Positions 11,546 through 22,947 of a DNA stretch of 64,000 nt are shown here, piece after piece (within the stretch, counting starts at the first letter, position 1; every line of letters starts with the position of its first letter). The stretch is from assembly GCA_029834535.1 (NCBI GenBank), contig JAQMWT010000490.1, positions 1 through 64,000 on the forward strand, given 5' to 3'. The translations under genes were made by a program, and so were the position numbers. The stretch comes from Chrysophaeum taylorii. Taxonomy: Eukaryota; Sar; Pelagophyceae; Pelagomonadales; Pelagomonadaceae. Under the pieces are notes generated by a model. That model was not told where the DNA came from, made no database searches, and worked only from the letters and a program-made list of their open reading frames with translations.

Positions 11546-13057
11546 TTAGACTGACAGGATTCGCTCTTCGGCGGCTCCGTAAACCGATCGGATCTTGTAC
11601 GAAGCGGGTGACAGACGCTCGGTAATGAGGAAGGGGCCTAGCCACTCCGGTCGCAACTTGTTTTGAGACTGCGGAATGTACAGTAACACGTGCGAATTGA
11701 CATTGTATTCGACATCAACATGCTCGGCGTCGTAAGCGAGTTTCTGCGTCTTCTTGGCATGATCGTGTGCTTCGGCGACTACTTTCGAGTAATACTGGAA
11801 GTTCTGCTTGACTTCCAGCAACGCGTCGGATCGGGGTCGCGGCAGAACGGGGTCAGGCTGAACCAACAAGGCGTAGTCCATGGGCAACATCGGCTGCCGG
11901 TTCAGGCGCAACATGAATGGGGAGATTCGCGTGCCGGAGATGAACTTTCGGTTGTAGCAAAACGACACGTACCGGACGAAGGCCGGCCAGTAGGTGATGC
12001 TGCGACTCTCGAGGCAGGCCCGGAGGAACGCTTTGAGGAGTCGATTGACTTTCTCCGCGGGGTTCGCTTGGGCGTGGTATGGTATCAGTGTACTGTACTT
12101 TCGGCCGGCCCGTAACGCTATGGCGTCCTCTTGCTGCGTGTTCGGCCAGCTGTCTTCAACCAACTGGTCGTTGAGCGGACGTAAGTCGACGGCCACGCGG
12201 AAAGCGTTAGATGTCCCGAGCTCTGCACCTTTCTTCGGAAGCATCAAGACCGGGAACCCCCAAGGGGAGTTTGCGACTCTATCTCGGCGCCATTCGGAAA
12301 TCTGCTGGCGAAGACATTCGATCTTGGCTGGAGTGAGGCGGTACGGCGACATCTTGATGGGTGTTGGGTCCGCGTCTTTAAATCGGAGGGACACCGGTCG
12401 AGAGTCCACGGGCCTCATGATGGGATCGAAGAAGGCCCAAGAGTATCGAACGCAGTGCGATAACATGAGTTTGGCATCCTCGTCCAAGTGTGAGTTGTTC
12501 GGGATGCCTAGCTCGTCTACTGCCCTGTCCACTTCTTCCTTCGTGGGGTTCTTGACGATCATGGCCTCGTTCCCTTTCAGATGGTTGGGCTGTTGCGGTA
12601 ACGGCGCGCCGTCTTTGTCCCCAGGTGCGTTTTTCCATGGTACGTCGAACCGTTCCTTATACTTGAACCGGACGGGCCCTTTGGTCTTGTCGCCCGTTGG
12701 TTTCTTGGTTGGTTTTTCGTCCCTCCTTGGTTCGCCTTTCGAGATCGCGTCGTTTTCGCTCGCGCGGGTACCCCATTGGGAAGGTGAGTGCATCGTCCCC
12801 GATGCAGCGGGCTTCGGAGGGGTCAAAGGAAGATCCGGCGGTTGCCATTTCGCTTTGTCCTGGAGGTCGCGGTTGGGCACCCACTGGATTGCGCGAGTCG
12901 AAGCATTCACGAGGGCGCTCCGAGGCTCGGGTGCGGTGACTCCGGTGCGGGTGTGGTCGGAGGGGGCGCGCTCGATGAAGTATGTTTCGGAAGGTTCGTC
13001 GGTTGGTGTGACTACGTTCGGGCGAGCGACTCCGATATTACGGAGCGTGGGCGGCAA
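11546..13057 (-). pseudogene. Element E pol: reverse transcriptase N-part fused to integrase C-part
   Basis: The frame encodes the typical start of a gypsy reverse transcriptase: a KMSPYRLTPAKIECLRQQI-like stretch, NSPWGFPVLMLPKKG, VDLRPLND, then EDAIALRAGRKYSTL. It then passes directly to the end of an integrase: IPYHAQANPAEKVNRLLK, then CYNRKFISGTRISPFMLRLNR. The junction is near 12083-12088. The RT catalytic core with its YxDD, RNase H, the integrase zinc finger and the first two integrase acidic residues are missing, yet the frame stays open. The start is not defined because the frame is open upstream. The preceding gag-protease frame lies in another phase, so at least one frameshift separates them. 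Confidence 0.8.
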
Positions 13058-13191
13058 CCGTTGTGGGCGTCGAGGGCTATGTACGCCATGGCGGACGGGG
13101 GTATCACGGCTGCTAGATGCTTCATTCGGTCCGTGATTGTGAGTTTACCCCATGCGAGATCGCGCGGCATCGTGAGAGCCTCCGCGAGCAT

Positions 13192-16100
13192 CTATAGTTT
13201 GACCGCTGTGGTGTCCGAAGGCGCAGGTCCTGCTCGCACCCTGTTCCGCGTGATGGTGTATATCGGTGCCGTGGCATTTCGCGTGCATCCAAAGTTGTTG
13301 CGCTGGATGAGAGGCTGCGAAGGGTCGAATCCGAGTTTGGCGGCGAAGGTATCCTGAATAGTGCCGCACGTTTTGGGACGTCGGATGAGCTGAAGAGGCC
13401 AACTCGTGATGATCATGCGCCGACGGGTACTCATGAGGTCCGGCGTCGTCGTCCATAGATCGAAGACGGTTATGAAACCTTGCCGCAGCGTGATTTTCGA
13501 GCGGATGGAAGGTTCCTGCTCGATGATCCAGCGTCCGACTCCCATCCCGCCGAAGAACATCACGGCGGGAGTCACATTCTGAGGGATCCAGGACAATGCC
13601 TGGTGCTTGTCGAGGATCGCTTGTTCGGCGGCCCGTGCTTTCAGCGGCTGTTGCGACTGCGCCTTCGGGGCTAGCAGACACGGCTCGATCGAAGACGTTC
13701 GAAATGCTTGGCCGTCTGGCTCTCCGGGAGCTGGAGTTGGGTAACTGGTGACCGAGACCGTGAAGGATGCCGTGCCTTCGGGCTCGTTCTCGTGCGCGTT
13801 TCCAGGGTCGGCGCTTGGCAATGGGGTTGTCACCTGAACTTCTTCCTGGCAGTTGACGATTTCCCCCCGTGCGAGCTCTTGATCTGGGATGATCGACATC
13901 GGCGTGTCACCCATCGACGACACGGCCACTGCGGCCGCGGTCGGGTTGGAGTGGTCTCACGTCGAGCAGGCTCCGGCTACGATGCCGAGGTGCTCCACGC
14001 TTGGCGCCGTGGCGACGAAGGCTTCTCCGGGCTTCAACGCTTGACTCAGCTTGACTGGGATGTTGTGGGTTCGACCGGGGTCGATGCGCTGGGAGCCGGT
14101 TGCGAACGCTCGGATCTCGGGCGCGGACGTTTTCGGGTCGTTGCTCGGCATAGACGGGTCCTCGGCCAAGGTTACGGCGGCCGAAGCTCGCTGAGGGGGC
14201 GGCGAGAGGAGATCCTTTTCAGTGAGCAGTGGTGGCAGAGCTCTCTTGCCACCTTGACTCCGACTCTGCGTCATCGCTTGCCCTCGAAAACCGTAAATCG
14301 GCGCTACGACAGGGTGTCTTTCGTATGCTGCCCGATAAAGAATGGCGGGTGACCGAACGATTTCCCCAGCGTATGGGAGCTTCATCATCTGGAAGACTGT
14401 TTGGGTTCGCGAGAAGGAAATTCGGTATCGGGGATAATCCACGACCGCGCCCAAGGCTCGAAAGTCGCTGGCTCCCTGCATAAACTGTTTGTTGGTGTCT
14501 GCCACGATTGCAACTACCGGTACGGCCATTTCGTCCGAAACGGATACTCGCAGGGCGATCCACTCCGAAATCGAGGTCGTGTTCTTTCCCGATCCGAAGA
14601 GCGTTCGCTCGAAAGGCAGCTCGCCGCTATCCAGCAACATCCCTCGCTTTCTCATAAGGCGTGCGAGATCGCGACAGATGTAGGTGACGTCGGCCATTCC
14701 GTCCACACCGATCACCGTGGCATACGATGAGTCGCCCGGCTTATTGAATACATGGATGGGCATGAACGTCAGGCTGCCGGCTTCCAGGCAGTTAAGGACG
14801 CGCAGGTCTCTGTCGGTCGTTTCGGCGTTGATGGAGGCGAAAGAGGAGTGCGTGCACATGGCTTCATCCTCCGTCCCTGCCATCGGCATCGATACGTTCG
14901 CGCGTCCCGCGAAGAATCGGCGAGCTCTCGACCGCCAGCTCTGTCGGCTCGTTCGCGGATCGGCGGGTGGCTCTTGGATTCTCCGCTGCAACTGACGGCC
15001 TCTTTCTTCGCGCTCTCGCGCCGGGAATTCGGGGAACCTTCGTTCCTCGTCTTTCCGATGCTCATTTCGTTCTTCGGGTGGCTCGGGCTCCTTGTCGATT
15101 GCCTTCTCATCTTTCTGGGGAGGGATGCCCCTGCCACCGTCTGGGGTCTTGTTTCGGTTTCGTGCTGGGGGGTCGATTCGCCCGGGGCTCTTTTTGTTCC
15201 AGAGCCGCTTGACTCTCGTCCACATCCCCAACACTCGGCGCGGAGGTCTTAATCTGGCGCTTCTTAACTGCGTGCGGGACGCTTTCGATCCGCGAACTTC
15301 CTCGAGGCTTCTCTCTTCCCGAGCTTCGCGCGGGGGTTCCCTGTCGGTTTCTTCGTTTTGTTCCGATCCTTCCGGTTCCGGCGTGTTCGGTTCCTGGGCG
15401 GGTTCCTCGACTGGCGGCGACTCGCTGGTATCGCTGCCAACATCGCGGCCGAGTCCGCGGCGGGTACCCCCTTGGGGAGAGTGCGGCGTCGCCCTCGACG
15501 TTGAATCGGGGTTGATATCGTTCTCGGACGTGCTGCCGTGGGCGTCATGGCCGTTTCGGTCGGGCGCATCGTCGTCCGTATCCGTGCGGTTTTGTCGGCG
15601 CGGATCCGCGAACGCTTGGAAGAGGACTCCTGCGATTGCTGTGGCGGTTTCGGGTCCGCGCGGATGACTGAATAGGGCGTCGAACAATTCTCCCGGTTGA
15701 CTTTCGCGTTCGTCCGAACTGCCGCTATCCGAATCGTTGTCATCGTCGATGAGGTCGGGGAGTTCGTCATCGGCGTCATGCGGATTTGCCTCCGGTAATC
15801 CCGTTCGGTTAGCGTCGGGGTCGGAATCGTCGTCGCTGTCATCGTCGCTGTCGGAGTCAGACGGGTGCTCATCGGTCGCTTCCGTTCCCGAGTCGGAGTC
15901 GTCGTCACTATCGGACGCATCATCGATGAGGTCGGGGACGTCTGTGTCCGAGTCGTGAGGGACCTCCGTGTTTGCGTTACGGGGGCACCTGACCGCGTCG
16001 GGGTCGTGATCCGACTCGGTATCGGACGCATCATCGATGAGGTCGGGGACGTCCGTGTCCGAGTCGGGAGGGACCTCCGTGTTTGCGTTACGGATGTGAC

Positions 16101-18883
16101 GGGCCGCGTCGGAGTCGTGATCCGACTCGGTATCGGACGCATCATCGATGAGATCGGGGACGTCGAGGTCTTCCGTCCCCGATTCGGAGTCGTCATCACT
16201 GTCGGACGTGTCCTCGATGAGGTCGGGGACGTCGGCGTCCGAGTCGTGCGGGACCTCCGCGGTTGCGCCGCTGATGCGACTGGCAACATCTTCCTCCTGA
16301 GCGCGCGAACTCGAGTCTTCGGCGTCGTCGCTGACGTCCGAGGGTGTCGCGTCCGACTCGTGCGGTCCCCACTGGATGTCCTCGATGTTTCGGAGTCCTG
16401 GCTTAGCCAGAAGCGATAGCGCGTTCTCCTCTTGACCGGGCCGACCGGTATCAGGCGCCTGGGCGGTGAGTGATCGCGGGTCGACCACCGGCTCGGAATC
16501 GACGTCGGTCTCGGGGAGCCCGGCGTTCTCTTCGTTCAGGAGCGGGACTCCTAGCAAGGTGAGCTTTGCCTGTGCGATAGCGATCTCCGCTTGCATTTTG
16601 TCCAGCTCGTCCTCAGGGACCACGTCGAGAGCCGTCGTGGAGTCGAACGTCGGGGCGGCCATTGCGCACGGTTTCGGCGGCGGTTCGCTCGATGGTGTCG
16701 CCGGGGGCACGGAGGACGGCCGCAAGGCTCCGAAAAACTCGCCGTCGGTGCTGCTGGCCGATCCGAGGAGCGTGGCGTCGGTGATGGAACATCCGGATGC
16801 GCCGTCTCTCGATTGAGGCCCAAGGAAAGACCCCGCGTAATCCATCGAGGATTGCGTACTCGAGCTCGAGGAGTTTCGAGCTGCGAGCACGCGCTCAACG
16901 ATCGCTTCAATCTGGTTGGCCTGCACGGCGCCAGCAGTCGATGACGCTGTGGCGTTCGCATTCGCCGGCGGTCGTCGGTCGCCGTTGGCTCGTGCGGCTA
17001 TTTGTTCTTTCTTCCAGGCTCCGTAAGGGATGGGTTCTTGTCCCTGCCGTCGTCGTGCTTTCATCGCCTGCTTATAAGCGTTCGGGCGAGGGCATCGGAG
17101 GAAACCATCCGCGTTTCGCGTATGGTCGACCTTGAAATTTCCGCAGTCGCACATCTTCCGCATCCAGGCGTCCTTCTCTCGCATGCTGGGTCTCGGATCC
17201 GCTTCCACCTCGGGCTCTTCCTGCTGCGTCGCGTATGCGCCGGGTTTCCTGCGGTCGCGCGGGTCGCGCGGCGGTGGGTTGGTGGGCTTGCCGGGGTGCG
17301 CCTTCTGCCACGCGTCGAACTGGATCTCGTACCGGAGGATCATGCTTTGTACCTCAGAGAAGGTGTTGTACTGGTTGGGCTGATCGCATCGCGCCATATG
17401 AGTCTTTTGCTGCAACCTCGTCGATGCCAGTCCGGCGATCATTTGGTGAATCATATCGATGCTATCCATCGACGTTCCCGTCAGCGCGGTATAGGCCGTA
17501 GTCTCCTTCTGCAGCGACTTGAGGTAGGTCAGGACCCAAGATTCGCCCTCCTTCTTCGGCGTGGTGGCTTGCGTGATGTTCCGGACCTTGTGGAACGCTT
17601 CCTCGGGTCGAGGCGCGGGTCGGCAGGCTTGGCGGAGCTGTTGGAGAATCCGCTTGACGTGGGAAAGGCTCAGGTCGCGCAGCTGCTGGATCTGTTCCTT
17701 GTACGGCGTGTCGCTTTCGGCGCGGAATTGCAGATAAAACGACTCGGGGTGGCCGAGAGAAGTACACGACACCTCTGTCGCCATTCGCCCTTCTTCCAAC
17801 GTCGGTAGCACGGCCTGGCGCACGTCGTCCGCGAGGCCGAACGAAGGCGAGTTGATGGAATAGTGGTCCTTCGACAACTCCCCGACGATGAGGGCGGCCT
17901 CGTGATCGAACTGCCGCTGGTCCTTGCCCTCGATGTCCAGCTTGATCATCTCCAACTTGAGGCGTCGGTGCCTCGGGGCGGCCGCGTCCTCGTATCTTCG
18001 GGAAGCCAGGGCGGTGGATGGCCCTTGACCCGTTGCGGCCCTTACCAGCGCGGCGACGATCTTGTCGGCCTCCGTGGGCTCCTTCTCTTCCTCTTGGGCT
18101 CGCGGGCGATCCGCCTGCTCCGTGCGTCGGACCGGCGGTTCGCTGCTCGGCGGTTCGGAGTCGGATTCTTCGCGATCCGATTCGCGGGGCGATTCGGGTC
18201 GCGGTGGTTGCGCTCGCTGCTCTCGACGCGCCTTTAGCGAGCGCAACTCCTCCCGGAGATCTTGGATCTAGGTCGCTGCGGCTTCGCGAGCGTGCTCCGC
18301 GTCCTCGCGAGCGCGTCGAAGCTCGTTCTGAAGGGCTTCCTTCTCCTCGCGGGTGACGGTTTCGAGTCGAGCCTCGCCGCCTCCTCGATCAGCGCCGCGA
18401 TTTCTTGGGCAATCAAGGTGCGCTCTTCCTCGCGCTCTTGCGCCTGCTTCTGTATCTCTCGGGCAAACCGATCGCGCTCCTCCTCGCGCTCTTGCCCTTG
18501 CTTCGACTCTCCTCATCTTGCATTCGGATCCGCTCTTGCAGCAGGCTTGGCACTTCTCCATCTTGCCGGGTGCGCTGCTGCCGCTGGTCTTGGAGCAACG
18601 ATACCATCTCCTGCGGCTCGCGAACGGCTCGGGAGCTTTCGGCGGCGCGCTCGTCGGCGGGTTCGGTTCGAGTCGTAGTCGGGGCGCTTGGCTGCTCGCC
18701 CGTCGACTCTTCATCTTTTCTCTCTTCGGCTTCTACCGGTCTTTCAGTTTCTCGGCCTTGCTCGTGTTCGGCGGCCGGCGCCGGCGGGTGTGGCTGCGTC
18801 GGCGGGGTCTCTTTTTCTTCCGCCCCTTCTCTCCCGGCGTCGGGGGGGACGTCCTCGTCTCGTATAATGCGTCGCTTCGGCAT
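13192..18883 (-). pseudogene. Element E gag and protease region, frameshifted
   Basis: The first ATG (18883) opens a charged N-terminus followed by a Glu/Arg/Ala-rich coiled coil. To follow the coil the phase must change near 18500 and again near 18365, and a TAG at 18268-18270 interrupts it. One phase then stays open for about 1,430 codons to a TGA at 13957-13959, and resumes to 13192. It contains a gag-like helical region (about 17400-18000), a Cys/His cluster (CDCG...H...C, about 17085-17150), an acidic tandem repeat (about 15720-16260) and a retropepsin-like segment (about 14050-14750) with VDGMAD where VDTGA is usual. Confidence 0.65.
15720..16260 (-). repeat. Acidic tandem repeat within element E gag-pol
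   Basis: About five copies of a roughly 35-residue Asp/Ser-rich repeat carry the core DVPDLIDDASD. On the plus strand this appears as recurring ATCGATGAGGTCGGGGACGTC-like blocks at about 15737, 15925, 16033, 16141 and 16213. Such acidic linkers are unusual in length for a gypsy polyprotein. They could contact basic chromatin proteins or be slippage expansions. Confidence 0.7.
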
Positions 18884-19340
18884 TGTTGCTGACGCTGTCT
18901 CTTTCAGTGCCTCTGTTTGGCTTGGCCCGTCTTCTTGGACTCCGCTCACTCTATTCCGGTGATCGGCTATTTTGTTGTCCTCGGGTTCTTCGGGCGAGTA
19001 GATGCTCGTCTCCGGATCGCGCGCAAAGATACGTCTTCACACGTATGCCGCGCTCGACGCTCCGCTCAGGACCACGTCGGGAAGCTTCTTTGCCACTCAG
19101 CTCCCAAACTGGTGGTGATGCCGAGAGATGTTGTCTCGGCCGGGTACCCTTCTTGTTGTTGTGCGAGTCTTCACGCGGGCGTACGATCTCGTCGACGACC
19201 GTACGGAGCACGTTACGTGTGCTAGAGCGCCTTGAAGAGCTTCGGGAGTGATCAATCCCCGCGGCAACTACCGGCGGTGCTTGTGCTGTTCCCAACGCTT
19301 GGCTTGCGGTTGCAGGCTCGGAGATCTCGCCGATGTAGCA

Positions 19341-19359
19341 AGATCTCGTATCCTCCACC
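19341..19359 (-). other. Candidate primer-binding site of element E
   Basis: Immediately inside the 5' LTR, the minus strand reads GG then TGGTGGAGGATACGAGATC. It begins with TGG, as expected for pairing with a tRNA CCA end. The complementary tRNA 3' end could form a plausible T-arm and acceptor strand, but I cannot name the tRNA. Confidence 0.35.
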
Positions 19360-19362
19360 ACC

Positions 19363-19673
19363 TGCGGCAGGAAAGGATTATGCGCACTGACTTCTTACCC
19401 TGCTTCGACTGTGCCCTCGACGTCTCGAGGGCGCCGAGCGGGTTGAGGGGCGCTTCCTTCCTGTCGATCAACCTTAAAACCGCCCACGAGCTTCAATCCG
19501 AAGACTCGTGAAATGATTTAAGGTTGAGGTTAGTCGATTTGAAAGGAGTAGACGCCTGGCGGCGTTACAAATACGTGCTTCAGGGGTTGAAGTAGAGTCC
19601 AGTAAACAGGAAGTGGGGTAGAGAACTCGATAGAACTAGGGGTAAGGATGGCGGTGTAAGGGTTACCGCCACA
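19363..19673 (-). repeat. 5' LTR of element E
   Basis: Right-hand copy of the ~312-bp terminal repeat. It starts TGCGGCAGG on the plus strand and ends CCGCCACA. Since the element reads leftward, this copy should hold the promoter, but no TATA-type motif stood out. Confidence 0.8.
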
Positions 19674-19727
19674 CCTATTAGTGCCGGTGCGGCAGGGCTT
19701 TGGTTGGGGGGGGGGAGGGGGAAGCAG

Positions 19728-19985
19728 GAATTGGGGGGGAGACCACGTTGGATTTTGCATGTATTGGGGGGGCGACCTTAATAATATGGTGTTATTGGGG
19801 GGGGCGACCCATTAAAAAAGTGGTGATTTTGAGGGGGGGACCTTATAAACATTTCGTTTTTGGGGGGCGACTGTAAAAAAAGTGGTGGTTTTGGGGGGGG
19901 CGACCTTAAAACCATGCGTCGAAATTGGGGGGACGACCGCAAAAAAAGTGGTGGTTCTGGGGGGGCGACGCTGTCTTGCTGCATA
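19728..19985 (+). repeat. G-tract minisatellite, right copy
   Basis: This has the same 34-37-bp G-run/CGACC units as at 10158-10350 and lies about 55 bp beyond the right LTR of element E. A roughly 30-bp motif like CCGGCGCGGCAGGGCCATTG occurs both before it (about 19684) and after it (about 20053). Confidence 0.75.
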
Positions 19986-20383
19986 CTAGAACCCTAATCA
20001 AGACTCATACTGTAATCTTGAGTATGTCTCACCAAGGGGATACAAATTAGGGCCGGCGCGGCAGGGCCATTGGTTGAAATTTTAGAAACTATATAAGACA
20101 ACAGCGTTCAAGTCAGAACTATATAACACAGCGTTCAAGTGAGGAAGCGCTTCGAGGTCAAGGTTCGGCTGCGCGGGCGATGGCGACGCCTTCGTCGTGT
20201 CGGAGCGCAAGCGGGACGGCGAGGCGCGGGTTCGGGTGGGCGATGGGCGGCGAGTGGTCTCACGCCTCGCCGAGCGCCGAACGGTTTGTCTCGTCATCCC
20301 GGGCCGCGCGGCGGTCCGCCGTCGCTCTCCACGAAGGGGCGAACCACGACGCGGTTTACCGCGAGAAAACCGGAAGACGTCCT

Positions 20384-20507
20384 AAGCAGTCTTGCGTCCT
20401 ATAGGTAATTTCTCTTTTTAGCAAGTTAGTTACGGCTTATCTTTTTTCTTTATCTTTATCTTGGAAGCAGTCTTGCGTCCTATAGGTAATTTCTCTTTCT
20501 AGCACGT
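20384..20507 (+). repeat. 43-bp direct repeat pair
   Basis: AAGCAGTCTTGCGTCCTATA plus 23 further bases occurs at 20384-20426 and again at 20465-20507 with two mismatches. The 38 bases between them are T-rich. The preceding 20060-20383 holds GC-rich sequence with open frames in several phases and no recognised product. Confidence 0.8.
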
Positions 20508-20533
20508 AAAAAGAAAATACGGGAGACTGACAG

Positions 20534-20702
<169 letters not shown>

Positions 20703-20735
20703 ACCCCCCGCTCTTAGCAGTCGACCTTTAAAGAC

Positions 20736-20921
20736 TAGAGAACAGTAAAAATCACTGTGCCTCTGGTAGAGAATGGTGGCAGTGGTAGTGCTGCCTTTCG
20801 TCCTGTCCTCTAACGACACAAAGAGCAGCACGGTGTTCGACACAGCGATTTTGGGGTTGTTTAGTGTGAGTGTGAGGTCAAGGGGGGGGGTCCTAACCCT
20901 AAATGGAATTTTCTATCTCTA
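20736..20921 (-). repeat. 3' LTR of element A
   Basis: This 186-bp repeat matches the LTR at 28789-29008 except for about seven substitutions and the latter's internal duplication. It starts TAGAGAACAGTAAAAATC and ends TTTTCTATCTCTA on the plus strand. On its internal side the minus strand reads CTGCGAGGGCG, a weak purine-rich candidate for the plus-strand primer. Confidence 0.9.
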
Positions 20922-21417
20922 CGCCCTCGCAGATTGAACTCGGTGATGAGCGAAATCTGGGACAAACAAAACAAATGTCTGGCCAAAGACAAATAGATGT
21001 TGAGTCGTGAGGAGGCGTGAAGGAAAGTGTGCGAAGTGCATGAAAGAGATAGAGGAGAGCGGAAGAGCAGGGGAGTGTGAGTGAGAAAGGAGAAAGAGCG
21101 CGAAGTGGAGTGTTGAATAGGCTGAGAGGGGAAGCAAAAAGGAGAGGATATTGCAAGAAGAGGTGGATGATCAACGAAATGAAAAAGCATCGATCGTGAG
21201 TAAGAAGAAAAGCGGTGGGAGATGCTAAGAGAATGCGTGGAGGAAAATGCTAGGTAGGCTAACGATGAAGTATGGCGAATGCTGTTCGAGAGACCAGATC
21301 GTCATCTTGTTCCGTGGCTAGTGAGATAGGGGACGGTGCGTGCCGGTGGATAAATCCTAAGTGGCGGGGGAATCATCTGAGTAGAGCGGGTGGTCTAACG
21401 AATGATAACAGGAGGGA

Positions 21418-22947
21418 TCATGGGTCAGGCAGTCGGGAATTGTGTAGCAGACCAATGGTTGATCGAAAGGCGAATAGTGAAAGTGGCCGTAGGGATGAGA
21501 TTCTATTGTGACTAAGTTTGCTAGTAAAGGTTTGACGATGTGACGGAGCGCCAGCATGATCCCATGAAGAGATATGACCATTTAACCAAATCGGTTTCGA
21601 CATGGTAAGGTAATCGCCGTAATCAGAGCGAGCAAGGTGGAACTGTTCCTGGAAGATGAGAGAACCAGAATTGCCTGTCACATACGTGTCGAAGCCGTCG
21701 TCCTGAGTGTAGCGTGGGACAGCTGAAGCTAGGCTATGAGCGTGCAAAGTAATATACGGATAATCGTAGTGCGATGACGATATCGTGACAAAGTTGTCTG
21801 GGGTTGGCCATAAATTTGAAAACTCTAAATTTGTTGTAGACTTTTGTTCGTAGTCTCGTGTAAGTCGCCAGTGGCTATTATCGAAAGATGATTGGGCGGA
21901 GACTGAGGTTTGCGAGTGTGTCGCGTATGATGGTGGATACAGGCGTGTGTCTTCTGCTGAAGAGTCGGTGCCCTGTGCAGAAAATGTAGAAGAGCCGGAC
22001 AACAGAAGAAAATGCCTGAGGGCGATGGACTGCTCGAAGATAGTGTCCGTGCCAGGGGGAGAGTTGACTTCGAAGGTATGGTCAAAGTCGCATCTTTCGT
22101 TTTCTATTCGATAAAGTAATCCTGAACTGTGACGATCGACTGATCCAGTGTGTATTTTATGTCCGGAGTCGTTTTCATCAGAATCAAACGAAGCGTTTTC
22201 ACCAGAATCAAACTTCCCTTGATGTACAAGCGCGAGGGAGCGTAGTGCATCCCTGGTGAATCGTGCAGTGACTGAAAGGGGTGACATTCGACAGAAGGGT
22301 GTTGTCGATATGCGAGAGCTGTACAGTATACAACGTGTAGGGAGCGTATGTTTCAAGAGAGGATTAGTCTGTGGACGGGGGATGTCCGAAGAATGAACAT
22401 GATGTGAGGTCCTGTCCATAATACGAGAACTGTCCGGCAATGAGTCATGCGAGACTGGGGCTAGTAGCGAGTGTGTGGGAAAGAAGAAGTAGATAGGCAT
22501 GGCAGTTAACTTCCCTTGATTCGTAACACAACTGGGTGGGGCTAGCGGTGTGCGGCAGTGAGATTTGGTGGAATGCTGAGAGCAGAGCGCGTGTCCAACC
22601 TGTGGAGATTGGGAGTCATCCTCGCGGGTGTTACGGAAAGCGTCGACTGGGTGCGAATTGGCAGCTGTTGGGCTCAGAGTTCTGCAAGATGGAACCTGCA
22701 GTGCGAACGGAGAGGAGCGAACCGAGTGCGTCATAAGAGCGCAATACGCTAGTGCAGTCTGAGCTGTGTCCGAAGCATGATTCTGATAACAATGTCGACA
22801 GATGCGAGATATGATCAGAACTGGACGAGGATTTCGCGTGAAGTTGTGTTGTAACCGAACCATAGTGGTGCAGAGCTTCAACGTCAAGCATGGTGCTGGG
22901 AGGGACGTGAAAAGAGGTGTGCAAAGGACTCTGCGTGCGGCTATCAT
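21418..22947 (-). CDS. Element A: hypothetical protein, 509 codons
   Basis: An ATG-initiated open frame closest to the 3' LTR. The product is rich in Ser, Thr, His and Pro. Short stretches such as FDSGENASFDSDENDSGH suggest a disordered acidic segment. No enzymatic motif or membrane segment is evident. It overlaps the preceding 424-codon frame by about 300 bases in another phase, which suggests a frameshift within one longer protein. G-poverty of the strand weakens the case for coding. Confidence 0.4.
   Translation of the reverse strand: MIAARRVLCTPLFTSLPAPCLTLKLCTTMVRLQHNFTRNPRPVLIISRICRHCYQNHASDTAQTALAYCALMTHSVRSSPFALQVPSCRTLSPTAANSHPVDAFRNTREDDSQSPQVGHALCSQHSTKSHCRTPLAPPSCVTNQGKLTAMPIYFFFPTHSLLAPVSHDSLPDSSRIMDRTSHHVHSSDIPRPQTNPLLKHTLPTRCILYSSRISTTPFCRMSPLSVTARFTRDALRSLALVHQGKFDSGENASFDSDENDSGHKIHTGSVDRHSSGLLYRIENERCDFDHTFEVNSPPGTDTIFEQSIALRHFLLLSGSSTFSAQGTDSSAEDTRLYPPSYATHSQTSVSAQSSFDNSHWRLTRDYEQKSTTNLEFSNLWPTPDNFVTISSSHYDYPYITLHAHSLASAVPRYTQDDGFDTYVTGNSGSLIFQEQFHLARSDYGDYLTMSKPIWLNGHISSWDHAGAPSHRQTFTSKLSHNRISSLRPLSLFAFRSTIGLLHNSRLPDP

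Larger units (their letters stand above)
10620..19673 (-). mobile_element. Ty3/gypsy-like LTR retrotransposon 'E', internally deleted
   Basis: About 312-bp direct repeats bound a minus-strand set of frames encoding gag-like, protease-like, partial reverse transcriptase and partial integrase sequence in gypsy order (RT before IN). Read on the minus strand, the LTR begins TGTGGCGGTAACCC. The plus-strand outer dinucleotide is TG in the right copy and TC in the left copy. I could not find a target-site duplication: flanks are CGTGG at left and CCTAT at right. The element has one large in-frame deletion in pol plus stops and frameshifts in gag, so it is non-autonomous or dead. Confidence 0.8.

Noticed and set aside
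10620-19673. Target-site duplication for element E
   Set aside because: Bases next to the two LTRs (CGTGG and CCTAT) do not match at any small offset I tried.
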